Positions 34,561-47,023 of a stretch of DNA of 64,000 nt are shown here, one piece after another; position 1 is the first letter of the stretch, and every line of letters starts with the position of its first letter. This stretch comes from Myrmaecium sp. VS I D KN 1. Taxonomy: Eukaryota; Ascomycota; Dothideomycetes; Valsariales; Valsariaceae. The notes under the pieces were generated by a model, which had not been told where the DNA came from, made no database searches, and saw nothing but the letters and a program-made list of their open reading frames with translations. The position numbers and the translations under genes were made by a program. Where the stretch lies: the NCBI GenBank assembly GCA_019775845.1, contig JADQAV010000002.1:2294001-2358000 (forward strand), in the 5' to 3' direction.

Positions 34561-37159
34561 GTATGTGTTTGTATATATCGATGAAGGTACGATAGAAGAA
34601 ACGTAGGACCGGAACATATGCGAATCGAGCCGTATCCTTCGCTGGATGGGTCGATGGGCGGCAGCAACGATGGTCCTTGAACTCATTCGAGAGGGATTGT
34701 CTTTGGACTCTCAATCGAGAGGGATGACCTGGAACGTATTCGAGAGCGACGCTGGACTGTATAGACGGCACACATCTCACGCCACCGGATTCCGTACGGT
34801 AGAACCATTCATGAGTTGTACCTGGTAGGTATGTAGGAAGACTGTTGTTGGCTGGTAGGTCTAGGTGTAGCTGAGCGAGTTGATATACTACTGTATCTGT
34901 ACGCACTGGCCATGCACATCGTGGCTTCCCACAACGGAGAGTACCTACAGTAGGCAGGCAGGCAAATACGACAGAGAACCAGCACGATAATTATGGATCC
35001 TGGAACGTTCTTGCTGGAAGGATACATTCTCATACTGTAGGGACGGGTGCCTGACTCTGTAAGGTATACAGGATCCCGTAGAGACGGGACGTACAAGAAG
35101 GAAGAGGAGAAGCTGAGGAGTTCACACCGAGTCGGAGCTGGTATATGTCTTACCTACCAGCTCTCGGAGCGGGATTGCACTGTGTTTCCAATCCAAGCGG
35201 GCAGAAGAAGCATTGCTTCCGAAATGACGCCGTCATCGGGTAGCAGAGGGATATGATATCTCTCTCTCTTCTCCTCTCCCCGTACTCCATCCTCTCTTGT
35301 ATCCGCATATCTACCCCCGCGGACGGGAGTCCTTATACCAAAAACTCACATCCATTCTTCGACATCAGTGAGTCAAGATACCGCATCTTACCTACCACGT
35401 GCCTGCCTTCAATACTGTAGCAGCGAACTTCCTCCTCCAAGTTCGTACCGGGCGGGTGTCAGCTGCAGACAACTTCCAATCAAACTATCCAAAACCAACC
35501 TGCCAATTCACGAAAGGTGGTATTGGCCAATAAATAAACACCGTCATGCCGCTCCTTCCACTTCCAGCCCTTAGCGTCGCTTTTCGAGTGATCCCAGTTC
35601 ACCGTCCCCATTTCTCCAATCGCCCTTCCCTCCGAGATTTTGACAGCTGCAAGATGGCATTGGGGAAGTGCTGGGCACACTGATTCTCCACCTTGATGCT
35701 GTCTTTTTGGACGAATCCCCCTCCCTTGCAAATGCAGCTTGCTCAGTTTGTCCGCTTCCCACGCGTCGGGAGTGCCATGGAAGAAAGAAGGCCTACGCCC
35801 ACAGTCGTGTGTGATAGAGCACTCACCTTATGCCGCTATTTGACCCAGAATCACCAAATCCCCCGCTGACAGGAGCACGGGAGGATGGAATCACGCCTGA
35901 TAATGTGTCTACATCGATTGAAGGATACTTCTTGGACTTACCTTACCAGCCCGAAGCCGCGGTACGGCATCAGCCGACTTTCCGAGCGAGACCGCTCTGT
36001 TCTTGGCCCTTCACGGGCTGAAGAGAAGCAGCACGGTGGTCTAGACTTCCCCGCAAAGCAATAGTGAGCGCTCTACAACGGTAGTGGAGATTTATGGAAA
36101 GCGTTTCATGTGAAGAGTAGTCATTTGAGCGAGGAGGCCTTATGGAAGCGTGATTGTCCCGCCGCCTGCAGCCAAGCTGTCAAAAAGTCTCATCTCCGCA
36201 CGAATGGCAGCAGGCCATCCGGTTCCACGCATAAGGCTCGAAGATACGACCGATGCACATGGGAAGTGCTTCGCAAAGATATTCATGACTCGAGCCTTGA
36301 GAAGCCAGCTCGTGAATGCATGTCAGTGAAGCACCTTCTGATTCCGCTCGAGCATGCTTTCAATTTTCCGACGATCCCTTCATGTGCAGTAACTTCGGTG
36401 ATGTATCCCCAAATCAACGTGGGCCATGTCGGATCAGATGTGAAAGCTGCGCATGAGCATTTCTAAGTGATGCGGAAATTCAGTTAGTACAGCAACTACT
36501 CCGACTGTGCCTCAATATTGCATGCTGCACGCGGCCCATTCGAGCGGCTTTCAGAACCTCGGTCGCAGGCCTCTGAGGGATGCTGCAGTGCTAAAATCGC
36601 CTATTTGTCGGGAACCCTGCGAATGATTTGACTTTAAGGGATTGGCATAACACGGCGATTCCAATGCAATGCTGGCCATAGGCGGTAGAGTTGCAAATAC
36701 TGACGGATGTTGGTTGCGGGCTCGCAGTCGCCACAAGGAAATTATTGAGAGTTTTGCACAAACAGCGAATTGAATAGTTAGGAAGACATCGGTGCGATCT
36801 AAGACCGCCAGGTCGGCGTAGGCTGCTTGATATTCGACAGAAATATCGTTGTTAAGGATTTGCAAGAGACTGATCGGCTAAACTGAAGGCGTGCTGTTAT
36901 GCCAATAGAACAATACCAGGGATGCGATTTTTCAGACGGCAAGAAGCGCAAGACCTGGTGATGGGACGCCTGGGCGAGTGGTTGACTTTTGCTGACCAGT
37001 TGAGACTTGAGATTGCTTTTTGTCATTGGTGATAATCTGATTCCACTTCCCAAAAGCGATCTAGACTCAGATAAAACAAGCTTGCATCGAATCGTGGAAG
37101 TCACAGGCCTGAAGAGTGCGGTTTTCACTCCGGTCGGCTGCTGATCCCCCGATTTAACT

Positions 37160-38219
37160 TCATGCCTTCTTGCCGTTAATGGCCTTGAGCTCGACATCAC
37201 TGCGATAGCATGTCTGTTAGCGGCACGACGTCCCGAAAATTGAACAATTGAAAATGTTGACAAGCAGATGTGAGGCTGAATTTGATTTGCCACGCCAGAC
37301 CGGGATGAAGAGGCTCAAATTAAGTCGAGGAACAGGTATCCGGAAGGCAGAGCAGCGCTGACAGGAAGAAAAAGAAAAGACTTACAAGACCAAGGCAGCG
37401 TTGGGAGGGATGTGGCCAGGGAAACCGCTATATGATTGTCAGCATGTCATCCTCGTGCGATAACGGCATCCGCCTGACTGTCCGGCCCCTCAACCGGACC
37501 GCGAATTGTGGTTGGAGCTTGGATTGCAAAACCCAGCCGCGCAGCAAGCCTTTGCGGGACCATGCGACAAGTTTCACGTGCTGTGCTGCACTTACCGAGG
37601 ACCGTAGCCGTAGTCGCTATATTAGATGTCAGCAACTGGACGCAATCGAAAGCATTTGTGTATAGGGATTTTAGGAGGGGATGCTGCGTACCTGCTGATG
37701 GTAAGAGTAGCCTTCTCGCCCAAGCTCATGGGCGCAAGGTTGTTGTCGGGGTTACCCAGGATGCCCTCGTCCCAGCCTGCGCGCCGGTCAGTCTGATGCC
37801 CGCAGACCTCCACAAGTAGCCAGGGAAGTGTTGCGCGGTATACCTTTGATCACTCGGCCTTGGCCGATGGGAGTAACAAGGTCGCCGCGACCGACGGACG
37901 AGTCGAATCTGTGAGAGAGGTGTATCGGGTCAGCCACTTCCGCCGCGGTCTGCATCGTCGTGCTTGTGTCCAAGCCGTGGCTGCGATGCTGCCGTCTGGA
38001 CGACTCAGGCGAACCCGTGATCCGCGCTCGCTACTGCAAGGCTTCTCACTGCCACGGCCACGGCCACGTTCGGGTGCGGTTCGGTACATACTGCTTGCCC
38101 TTGTTGTCGGCGGCGTTCTGGTCGAAGAGCCAGCCGGTGTACTCCATGGCAACACGGTCGCCCACTTGGGGGACATCAGTGCCGTTACCTTCCTTGAGGA
38201 TCTTCTTTTCGACGCCCAT
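37160..38219 (-). CDS. FPR1: FKBP-type peptidyl-prolyl cis-trans isomerase
   Basis: FK506/rapamycin-binding prolyl isomerase that speeds cis-trans Xaa-Pro isomerisation, probably cytosolic. Six exons (38219-38092, 37908-37844, 37776-37692, 37616-37596, 37427-37386, 37199-37160) give 126 residues; the smallest coding exon is 21 nt. Readable family blocks: GVEKKILKEGNG, VAMEYTGWLFDQN, FDSSVGRGDLVTPIGQG, RVIKGWDEGI, MSLGEKATLTIS, SDYGYGPRGFPG, HIPPNAALVFDVELKAI. Ligand-pocket Tyr, Trp (in KGWDEG) and the second Tyr (DYGYG) are present. Unlike FKBP12, 9 extra residues (LGNPDNNLA) sit between WDEGI and the MSLGE block, interrupting the usual short helix. Lengths of about 108-115 are usual, so the excess is mainly this insert plus an 'AADNKGKQ' loop. 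A (CCAGCT)4 repeat occupies the 5' leader. Confidence 0.9.
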
Positions 38220-40528
38220 GGTGGAAAGTCTGCGTCGTGCAGGAGGAAGAGGTGGTTGTGGGTGGACAAGGGAAGTGGGGTTGATGTAGATTAGAGAAAG
38301 CTGGAGCTGGAGCTGGAGCTGGTGCTGACGCAGGAGCTTTGTTGGTTGGTGAAGGTACTCTGTAGGCGAGGAGTGGTGCCAAGGTACACTAGCCGTGCCG
38401 CGGTGCCAACGGAAGCGAGAGCGTTCAGGCCGGTACGTTTATAGCAGGCAGACCTGCCCCGTCCCCCATTACGTCAGCACAGCGGAGAGACATGAGGCTC
38501 ACAAAAGGAAGAGTGAGAGGGTGAAAAGGCAGTTGAGAGTGGGAGATAGAGAGAACAGCACGATGCGCGGCTGACCGATGAGGGGAGGTTCGGGCCTGGC
38601 TCGAAATGAGTGTGAACTCGTGGCATTTGGCCGCCTTGGGCTTCAAGCAGCGGACGGATGTGCAGCCAATCATCCTCCGCCTCGGTCCCGGCACCACAAT
38701 TGATGAGTGCCGGAGACCTGGCCGGCTTGGATCGGTTGTCTGACACCGTGGGGTTGGCGAGGGAGCCTGTGAGGCGACACACACCACAGACCGAATAGGA
38801 TGCTCGAGGGCAGCGTCGTGGGGTTGGATGGGCGTTGACACCATCGTCCGCCAGGGGGTTCACTGACAGATCTGTCCGCCCGGCCGCCCGTCCGCCCGTC
38901 CACCCTGCTCAGGGGAACAGCTGACATGAATCCACGGTGAGCGATGCATCGCTCTGCACCACCACCACATCGTACTAGTCCTCCTGGTTCGTGCCCGTGA
39001 CCGAGACGTTGGGCATCGGGTACTCCTACAAACCGTCGGTACTATAGCACCCTTATGCCGCTATATGTCGTTGCTTCGCGGTCCCGTTTCATCCTGAGCC
39101 TGCTCCCGGACTGCTCTCTTCTCGACCCCTTTTCGTCTCCACTATAGCCAGGGATACTGACTATATCACTGCGATCCGAGTAAGCTGAATACCGGCGCCA
39201 CATATCGCGCGACCGCGACCCTAGCATCCCCAATTCCCCGGCGTCGTCCTCGAGGGATTCGCTCTGGCCTGATGTGAGAAGAGCCAGACAGACACAGCTC
39301 CAATAACGGGGCGATGGAGTACCGTAGTAGCAGGAAGGCCGTTTCGAGGAGGGCTTCTGATAAGGCTGGCTGGCTCTTTCCCTCCACCGCGGCAATTGGC
39401 TGGCTGGTCATGGTCGGCACGCATTAACGCAATCCGGTCGTGGCTCGTGAAGCGTGCGGCCTGCGATCGCACCCGATTCGAAACAGCACCGGTGTGCGTT
39501 CGTGCGTGTGCGCGCGGAAGGTTCGGAGTCGGTGAGAAGGACGTGTCAAATGGAAATTCCAAGATGGCTTTAGCGGATCAGCTAGAACGACCGAGAGGGA
39601 GAGGCACATGGCAGCTACCTACCCGTGCTTAACGGAGCAGCGTTATATTTATCAGGTAGTGGCTTTGCCGCAGCCGGCCCGACGCGCTCGATCTGTACGA
39701 TGCTTCCCAGCACCGGGAGGAAGGCCGTCGCGACGATAGGTACTGCTCACGGACACGTACAGAGACGGTTAAGGGTGATAGATACCAGTGGTGGTGGTGG
39801 GGTGTATAATGTAATCTGCTATTTGGAGGGATGATTGGCGGCAGCCTTGCTCCCGAGCGAGAGCTCCCCGCACATTCTTCTGCTCACTCTATACCGGTTG
39901 TGTCCCTCACACGCGGGCGCACTCTGAGAGAACACTGGCTGGTCGGCCATTGGAGACCATCCGATGTATCGATACGATTAGCTCGGTGTGGAATATCAGG
40001 TGTGATTGGGAGGAGCCCTTGCAAGAGAGAGGAAGAGAAAGAGAGACATCTGTGACGCTTGGATCACCTCTATTCCTCCCCTGCCATTTCCGCGCTTATA
40101 GCGCTATCCAACTCGAAAAAAAAAGGCAAAAAACAAATTAAAAGTAGAAACCCCGCCATATCCATACTTCTACTGTGGTGACAGCACCGGCACTTGCATA
40201 GAGGGAAGGTAAGAGTCGATTGTCACATCCGAATTGGCCTAGCCTACTATGTAGCCGGCTATCGACGAGTTTGTGTGGCAAATGGCGCCGTGGGATGAAC
40301 ATGCACTTGCTGTCGACCTGGAGCACTCCGCGTTCCCCGCCCCTTCCTCCCCTTGGACTACACGCGTCCCGCTCCTGAAGGAGTATCCAAAGCCGGTCTT
40401 CGTCGCTGTGACCTCCGGCAAGGAATGAAAGTTCCATCGGTAGAAGACCTTCCGACCACTGAGGCGCTCAGGATCGTCATGGCTATCATCGCCGGAATTT
40501 ATTGCGAAACACCCACCAGCTGTATGAA
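38220..40528. other. 2.3-kb gene-free region: FKBP promoter and HIS2 3' flank
   Basis: Both flanking genes are on the minus strand. A hexamer repeat lies at 38299-38322. Overlapping frames around 38425-38927 and 39042-39562 show no domain. An A-rich stretch near 40116-40140 could belong to the HIS2 3' end. No gene supported. Confidence 0.55.
38299..38322. repeat. (AGCTGG)4 hexamer repeat in FKBP leader
   Basis: Four perfect AGCTGG units, 80-103 nt upstream of the FKBP ATG (CCAGCT on the coding strand). Confidence 0.85.
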
Positions 40529-41660
40529 TCAGTGACTCTGTTTCCAGAACGAGTGCGCCTCCAGTTCCTCGAGCGTGACGGAGGAAACCCGCAGGTCCTC
40601 CGGTCCTTGAGACGCGGCGCCCGGCGGCGCGCGTTCCACGTAGTACAGCGTCCGGATGCCGACGGCGCGGACGTGATCGAGGAGGCGGTGGTAGTTCAGC
40701 CCGACCTGGTCGGTCGAATGGCTGTCATCCGAAAGCGTGAAGCGGCCACCCAGGCTCAAGAATTTCTGTGAATCAAACCATCAGCCTCGCGTTGCCGCTT
40801 TTCAAACCCACTCTCATCATCCCCCCGCCGTCCCTGTCCCCGCCACAAAGAGCGTCCGTACCTCGCAGATTTCCCGCCCCGGATACGGCTCCGCCATGCC
40901 CTTCCGGAACGCGGACGAGTTGAGCTCGAGCAGGCCGCCGTACGCGGCGACGAGCTGCAGATTCCGCTCGATCCGGCGCCAGACCGACGGCCACTGGCGG
41001 AACGACCGGCCGGGATCGTCGCTGAACAGGCGGATGAGGTCGAAGTGGCCGACGACGGGCGGGCGGAGCGCGGTCAGCATGTCGTGCTGCGCGTCGAAGT
41101 AGTCCGCGAACAGCGCCGCGTCCGAGTCCAAGCCGTCCGAGCCGCCCGACCCCGATCGCGCCCGCGCCCGCTCGTACATCGCCCGGTCGAAGTCGATCGG
41201 CACCGTGTGGACGTGGTGGACGGAGCCGACGAAGAAGTCGAACCGGTGCCGGCTCAGGAGGTCGCGCACCATCGCCGCCGACGACGGCGCCCGGATCCAT
41301 TCGCTCTCGAAGCCGACGAGGATGGGGATGCGACTCGCGTGCGCGTCGCGGAGCCGGACGGCTTCGGCGTAGAAGCCGTCCATGAGGGCGACTAGTCCCT
41401 CGGCCGTCTGTCCGGCTTCGATCTGTAGACGTTATGTGAGTGAGCGATATTGCGTGCGGCGGCCTCAACCCCCGGGAGGGGAGTGGGGGACCGAGTGCTT
41501 CTACCTCTTCCGGATACAAATCCTCTGCATCCCGTGGCATGTGTTCGGTTAATGCGAATCGAGTCATCCCGCGCGAGATGGCGGCCTGCACCATCTCCTC
41601 TGCCGTGTTTTTGGCATGAGCGCAGAATTGGCCGGAATGGCTGTGATGGGAGAAAGGCAT
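40529..41660 (-). CDS. HIS2: Histidinol-phosphatase (PHP family)
   Basis: Dephosphorylates L-histidinol phosphate in histidine synthesis. Exons 41660-41505, 41422-40862 and 40765-40529 give 317 residues. The metal-binding PHP start is MPFSHHSHSGQFCAHA, followed by FALTEHMPRDAEDLYPEE. Other PHP blocks are ILVGFESEWI, FFVGSVHHVH, PPVVGHFDLIRLF, GGLLELNSSAFRKGMAEPYP and FTLSDDSHSTDQVG. His and Asp residues for the trinuclear metal site are all visible. Introns are both phase 0. The second exon is strongly G/C-ending in codon choice. Normal length for fungal His2. LAP1 lies 284 bp upstream on the same strand; no functional link is obvious. Confidence 0.94.
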
Positions 41661-41944
41661 CGTGCACGTTTCGATATGCTGGGTCGAGTGCTACGACATG
41701 CGGTCTGAAATCTGGACCCCCGGACAAGGACTCAAACTCCGCAAATGGCGCCTGCTGATTGGTCACTCCGAACAAGTCAACGGACGCAGAGTATTTGCAC
41801 TATACAACAATGCTACGATTGATTAAGGCTATACTAGAATATCCCTTGAGCAAATTCATAATACCGCATGCTAGTTGTTGCTTGCCATGCACTTGACTAA
41901 ATCAATAAATCCCATCCGCGCGAGCCGAACATGCTCCAAATCCA

Positions 41945-43158
41945 TTACAACCTAGCAAACGCCAGCTCATAGGCCAATCCAAGAGTAAGCTTGGCATGTT
42001 GAAGCATGTGGTCGAAGCTCAGATATTCAATCTTGTCCTCCGTCGTGTGGATTTTCTGGTCCGAGTACTTGAAGTCGCTCTCGATGACGAAAGCCGAAGG
42101 GTAACCGGCCTTGGACGCGCTCGCATGGTCGCTGCACGCGTATCCGCACTTGGTCAGGACGTAAGGAATGTCGCAGTACGTCGTGATGACCTTCTTGATG
42201 AAGTCGGTGAGACCGGGGTGCACGAAGTCCGTGATGACGCCCACAGACTCCGGCTCACCGGCATCAAGCGTCTTCTGGACGTAACCGGTCATGTCTTGCT
42301 GCAGCATAGCCTTGACATCCCTGCCTTCCTTTTCGTAGGCAGAGAAGATGGCTTGGCTACCCAAGAGACCACCCTCCTCCGCAGAGTACCAGTGGAACTC
42401 CAGTGTGTTCTTGTGCTGGCCGTGCACGATCTCATCGGATGTCAGCAGCACCCGCAGAGCTTCCAAGATCGTGACCGTTCCTGAGCCATCATCGTCGGCA
42501 CCGGGAGCGGCAAGGATGGAAGGGAGCCACAGGTTGATGGAGTCCTGGTGGGCGCCGATGACGACCGTCCTGTTGCTCTTGCCGGGGATGGTCGCGATGA
42601 TCGAGCTCTGGCCCCACGGATGGGGGAACGGCTTCACATAAGCACCGTTCGCAAGGGCGCCGGAGGAGTTCAGAGCCTCGCCCACGCGTCCGAGCAGCCA
42701 CGCGGAGGACTGCACGCCGTACTCCGACTTGTAGTAGCGTGTATGGAACGACGTAAACTCTTCCAAATCCGCGTGCATACGGCTCTTCTGAAGTTCCTTC
42801 AACAGAGGCTTAACACTCGCGTTCTGTGCCGGCTCGGACGGAAACGTGACGGTGCGGGCGCCATCAGCTCTCACGGAGGCACCAAGATCGGGCGTGTCGG
42901 TGACGTCGAAGAAGTTGACGCCTTGCTGGAAGTCTGTCAGCACGCTGGCCGGGCCAGGTCGGTTGTCAGGCATCTGCTTACACGACGAAGCTCCCACTTC
43001 TCCTCTTCCAAGACCCAACGAGTGTCGCCTGGTGACAGCTCGATGAGGTAGCGCTCGGGTTCCGCAGGATCTCCCAGAACCGCTTGGTCTCCTCGTGGGG
43101 TCGCACGTGCCGCTACGGCGGTGGCCGCGCAAACTGAGATGATCGAAGAGAGCCTCAT
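41945..43158 (-). CDS. LAP1: Secreted leucine aminopeptidase 1 (M28 zinc peptidase)
   Basis: Extracellular di-zinc aminopeptidase that removes N-terminal, preferably hydrophobic, residues. Exons 43158-42982 and 42925-41945 give 385 residues. A signal peptide ([19 protein letters not shown]) precedes a propeptide ([19 protein letters not shown]). The mature M28 domain shows GAHQDSIN (zinc His/Asp), GADDDGSGT (bridging Asp), [10 protein letters not shown] (catalytic and zinc Glu), QQDMTGY (zinc Asp) and [16 protein letters not shown] (zinc His). The paired cysteines [17 protein letters not shown] match the Aspergillus enzyme. Length and order agree closely with fungal Lap1. N-glycosylation sites such as NSSG and NRT are visible. 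It likely needs processing of the propeptide outside the cell. Confidence 0.95.
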
Positions 43159-43776
43159 GCTTTTTTGAGGCGGTTTGATACTGTCGAGGGATGGAAAAGA
43201 GATGGGATGGAGCAGAACTCAGGTAATGACTGCTGGCACGGCGATAAGCGTCGCCTAGTCCACCACATGTAGGTACTATCTAAATAACCGAGCTAACTCC
43301 CGCGGAAGCTCAACATGCCGAGACCGGGCTTGCATGACGCGCAGAGCAGTATTTGCCCAAGGCATGTATCCGTACAACGACTGGCCAATAACCTGATCAT
43401 ACACTGAAATGTATGCATCCACAGTCCCATGAAGCCGACATTGGGAAGGAAGAAGAATATCCTGCATGCGCGTCGCCAGAGTACATGTATCAGGCTGGAA
43501 AGTAAAGATATGGTATCCAAGAACGCGAGAGGAAGCGAATGCGACCGACAAGCCTCGGCTTCCCCTGCTCCAGGGGGAGCGCTGCTCTTTGCCTATCCAC
43601 CACAACATAAAAATGGTCAGAAACAAGGCGAAAATATCAATGGAGCCATCACATCATCCTGCAAGAGCGTCAATATGCATTATTCAGACCGGTGGCATCG
43701 CCGTTGATGCCGAAGAAGTGAAACCTAGGGTACGGACGAAACGGTTAGTACCCAGAGTTCGAAGAAGCCTAGTAGG
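43159..43776. other. Spacer: LAP1 promoter and Zn2Cys6 gene 3' flank
   Basis: 618 bp between two minus-strand genes. Nothing beyond short shadow frames; no striking motif seen. Confidence 0.5.
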
Positions 43777-46700
43777 TCATTCAGCTCCCTGGAAGAGGAA
43801 GGCATACCAATCCTCCACGTTGAGGGTCGTTGGTACCACGCCGCGGCTGCTGTTGCTCCACGTCTCCTCGTTGCCGCCCTGCGATCCCGTGGGATTGCCC
43901 AGCATATCCACGTTCTCTGACCAGCCATGCGACATCTGCTGTTGCATATCCGCATTCGCGTGCAAAGACGCTTGCTGGAGCGGCGGCTGCTGATGTTGTT
44001 GCATGCCTGAGCCATGCGACTGCATCGCCATCTGCTGAGGCGTGGACAGGGACGGATCCACAACCTCGTGGTGCTGCATCGGGTTGATGTGCGGGAAGGA
44101 AATATTCGTATCCGCCGGAAACAGCTGATCGGGTTGGAAATTCTGCCAGATCTCCTGAGAGAGATTTGGCGAGTTGCGTGTGACGAGGAATAGATCAGGA
44201 GGGGTGCCAGGGTACGAATACGACGGGTTGAAAGGACTAGTTGGTCGGGTGCCAGAACGTGATGGTCCCATAAAAGCGTCGTTGTTTTGTCGAGGGATAT
44301 GCGGTGACGCAGCTGCCATGGGAGGCATCGGCTGCTGCGAATGCAAATCTCTCGACGGCGTAACTGCCGGAGTCTGAGGCCGTGATCTTTCGTAGGAAAC
44401 TTGCGGGGCTGGCGGGCCGGTGGAATAGGTGCCAATGTCCATGTCGTCAAATTTCCGCTTCGGTGCTTCCTGAGCCGGCCTTGGAGGTTGTGGTTGTGAC
44501 TGAGGTTGTGATGGAACCGGTGGTGGAGGTGGTGCCGCCGGAGGTGGCCTCGTTCGTTGATGCCGCTTTCCTGCAGCCTTCTGCAGCCTTTCCTCGAGCA
44601 CCTTATTTCCAAGGATGGACTCGAAAAGCGTATGCACCATTTTTGCCACCAGCCACACTTTCGAGACCTCTTTGAGTGCGTCCATGCAGATTCGTAAGCG
44701 CTGCTCCGTGGCCGCCACAACCGTCTTGTCGGATGAACGCATCTGGTAAACATGCATGATCAAGGCGGAAAACAGGCTATATACAATGAAAGCTGGGGTG
44801 TAACGAATCTGGTTATGGCTCTGCAAGTTCTCTATGATGGACGTTATCATAGCAGCTGCTTGGTAGGCGATGTTGCGCGAGGGATAAGCCCCTTCCTCTG
44901 CAGCGTTTGCTTTGGGAGAACCGGCTGGCGGCATGTGCGCACGATGCAGTAAACAGAGGGTGGTGCTTTAACCATTAGCGTGCGGCCGCAAGGAAGGGAT
45001 CTGATCACATACTAGTAATTGGCATGGAGGAGAGCGGACCAGAAATGGTGACGGCCTCTCTCCCACTGCACCTCCGGGGGGCAATGCTGAAGCCAATCTG
45101 CGAGTGCCATATCTGAATGGGTCAAATCGATAGCATTCGTACGTCTATATTTGGACGCTACCGAGTACTGCTGTGAGAGCACCAGGCCCATGATTTCACA
45201 GAGCTTGACATAGTTGATGAAGAACTGCACATGGACTGGGTCAGGAGGGTACTCGGCAGGGCGATCTGGCTCATCTTCAATAAAGTCATCTTCGCAGATC
45301 ATCTCCACGTCCGAATCCTCCGGGTTGATGGCTACGGGCCTGCCGAGAGCCACGGCAACCGAACGATCTCGGGAGAAAAGCGTCCACCATATTCTCTTCC
45401 AGAGTCGTTTGTCTGACTTGCTGAGTTGCGATCCCTCGACGCTGGATGTCGTTAGTGGGAATATTATAGTACATTTAGCTTTGGTAGGCAAACCTTCTGT
45501 GCATTCCGGATCCCTGGGCCACTACAATAGCCACTCTGCTCCAGTAGAACACGTTTTTGGTTACATCTGTGGGCAGGGTCAGAAACTGCTGGATACCTGC
45601 ATGAGGCTCATACACACCTTCAGGGCCTTCCCAATACCACCCCATCAGAATGAGTGCTTGCACGATGGTGACGCGATCGTCTTCGTAGTTCGCATCATAC
45701 AAAGCCTTGGCTCGCTTGTAGAAGGTCATGGCCGCTGGCGTCGTGGAGCCACTGGCGTCCATCAGTTGAGGGTTGGTGCATACGCGCGATCCGGCCAGGA
45801 GGATGGCCTGAAGGAGCAGCAACGAAGGAGGGTTTTTCGGGTCGCGGTATTGTCTCATGAAGCGGCTCTTGTTGATGACGGGCACGACCGGCGCGACCCA
45901 TTTGAAATATGCCTCCACGAGTTCGTCGCACAGCGACCGGGGCGGCAGCAAGAAGGCACCCCTCTGATGCAACACTTCGATCTCCATCTTGTCCAGATCG
46001 TCGGCTCTAGCTTTCGCGCCTCTGACATTCTCGGGCAAGGGATAGTGCACCACGTCGGAATTCCCATGACGGTCATGCACGAGGAGCGACAGGTTGGAGG
46101 ATTCCCCTAGATAGGCCACCCGGCCAGCTTCCTTGATGGGAGCCCTCGCAAACTTGGGTTTCATGAACTGTACGTATGTGCCATTATGAGTCGCTTGGTG
46201 CGCCGCATAGGATGCGGGGACAGTCGTTGCAGGCGTTCCATCGGAGGAGCCGTAGGTCGCTGCTTGTTCTCGAGGGACATTCCCGCCGGCCGGGGTGCCA
46301 TTCGCGGATGGTGATTGCGAGACATTGCTCTCTCTACGATCGCTATAGGATGCTTCCCATCAGCCTCCGTTCTTACAGACCACACTGAGCCAGGGGAAGG
46401 TCAAGTCACCTCTCGCCGTCCGTCTTCAGTCGGTTCTTCTTGCGCTTGGGTGCGGGGATCCGACATTCGATGGCGAACGCGGTGCAGTTGGTGCAGGGAA
46501 CGCCCAAGCTGGCGGCGTCGCAGCGAACCTGCGCACAAACGCATCAGTGATCTGCCGCATCACGGTGTCCGGATGACTCGATCGTGACAAGATAACTGCG
46601 AAAATACTGTACTTACTTTTCGCGCGTGGCAGGTCTGTCGGTCGCGATAGGATGCGGGCGGTTAGCTGCGATGCTCCACGCTGGACCTCGGCACCGAGGC

Positions 46701-47023
46701 AAAAACACCACCTCGAACCCGTCCGACTGGCGGGAGAGAACGTACCTCGCAAGCTCTCGAGGCGCGTTGCCTAAACTTTGTCAGCCTTTCCTACTCTCCT
46801 GCCGAAGCCTGCAGGCATAAAAAGCCTTGGGAGCCACAAAATGGGGGGTTGCGCCTATAAAGAACGCGTGCGCTTGCTTCGCTCACCTCCTGAAACTGGC
46901 ATGACCCGGTGTCTGCGAATTGGGCGCCGGAGCGGGCGTGGAAGCAGGAGCAGATGCACTTGCGCTCCCGCTTGCGCTCGCGCCGCTGGGGACGGGAGCA
47001 GGCGGCGCCGGGACGCCAGACAT
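43777..47023 (-). CDS. CTF1-like Zn2Cys6 transcription factor
   Basis: Eight exons (47023-46887, 46770-46746, 46634-46617, 46528-46410, 46342-45618, 45566-45494, 45441-45013, 44965-43777) give 904 residues. The zinc cluster is spread over a 25-nt and an 18-nt exon: RRQRASRACE, TCHARK, then VRCDAASLGVPCTNCTAFAI. The basic tail PAPKRKKNRLK follows. The middle domain (GRVAYLGESSNLSLLVHD, VEAYFKWVAPVVPVINKS, NPPSLLLLQAILLAGSRV, KRLWKRIWWTLFSRDRSVAV) is the fungal-specific domain (PF04082-like). The C-terminus is Pro/Gln/Met-rich. The cluster and middle domain resemble cutinase transcription factor 1 beta-type proteins; that subfamily name is from memory and may be off. It probably activates carbon- or lipid-catabolic genes (inference). 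The 51-nt intron at 45567-45617 has no stop and preserves frame. Confidence 0.9.

Larger units (their letters stand above)
31466..37159. other. 5.7-kb gene-free region between BYS1-like gene and FKBP
   Basis: Besides the BYS1-like promoter, no supported gene. Many shadow frames show no domain or splice logic. Content: GT/AC tract 31717-31728, an octamer minisatellite (32357-32388), G/T-rich runs around 32690-32760, an (AT)7 run at 34547-34560 and T/C-rich tracts around 35260-35300. Confidence 0.6.

Noticed and set aside
36799-37293. 164-codon minus frame beside FKBP
   Set aside because: Overlaps the last FKBP exon in another frame; no domain or coding bias.
46690-46720. GGGTTCGAGG, tRNA B-box-like sequence on the minus strand
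   Set aside because: It lies within an intron of the CTF1-like gene with no A box or stem pairing nearby.
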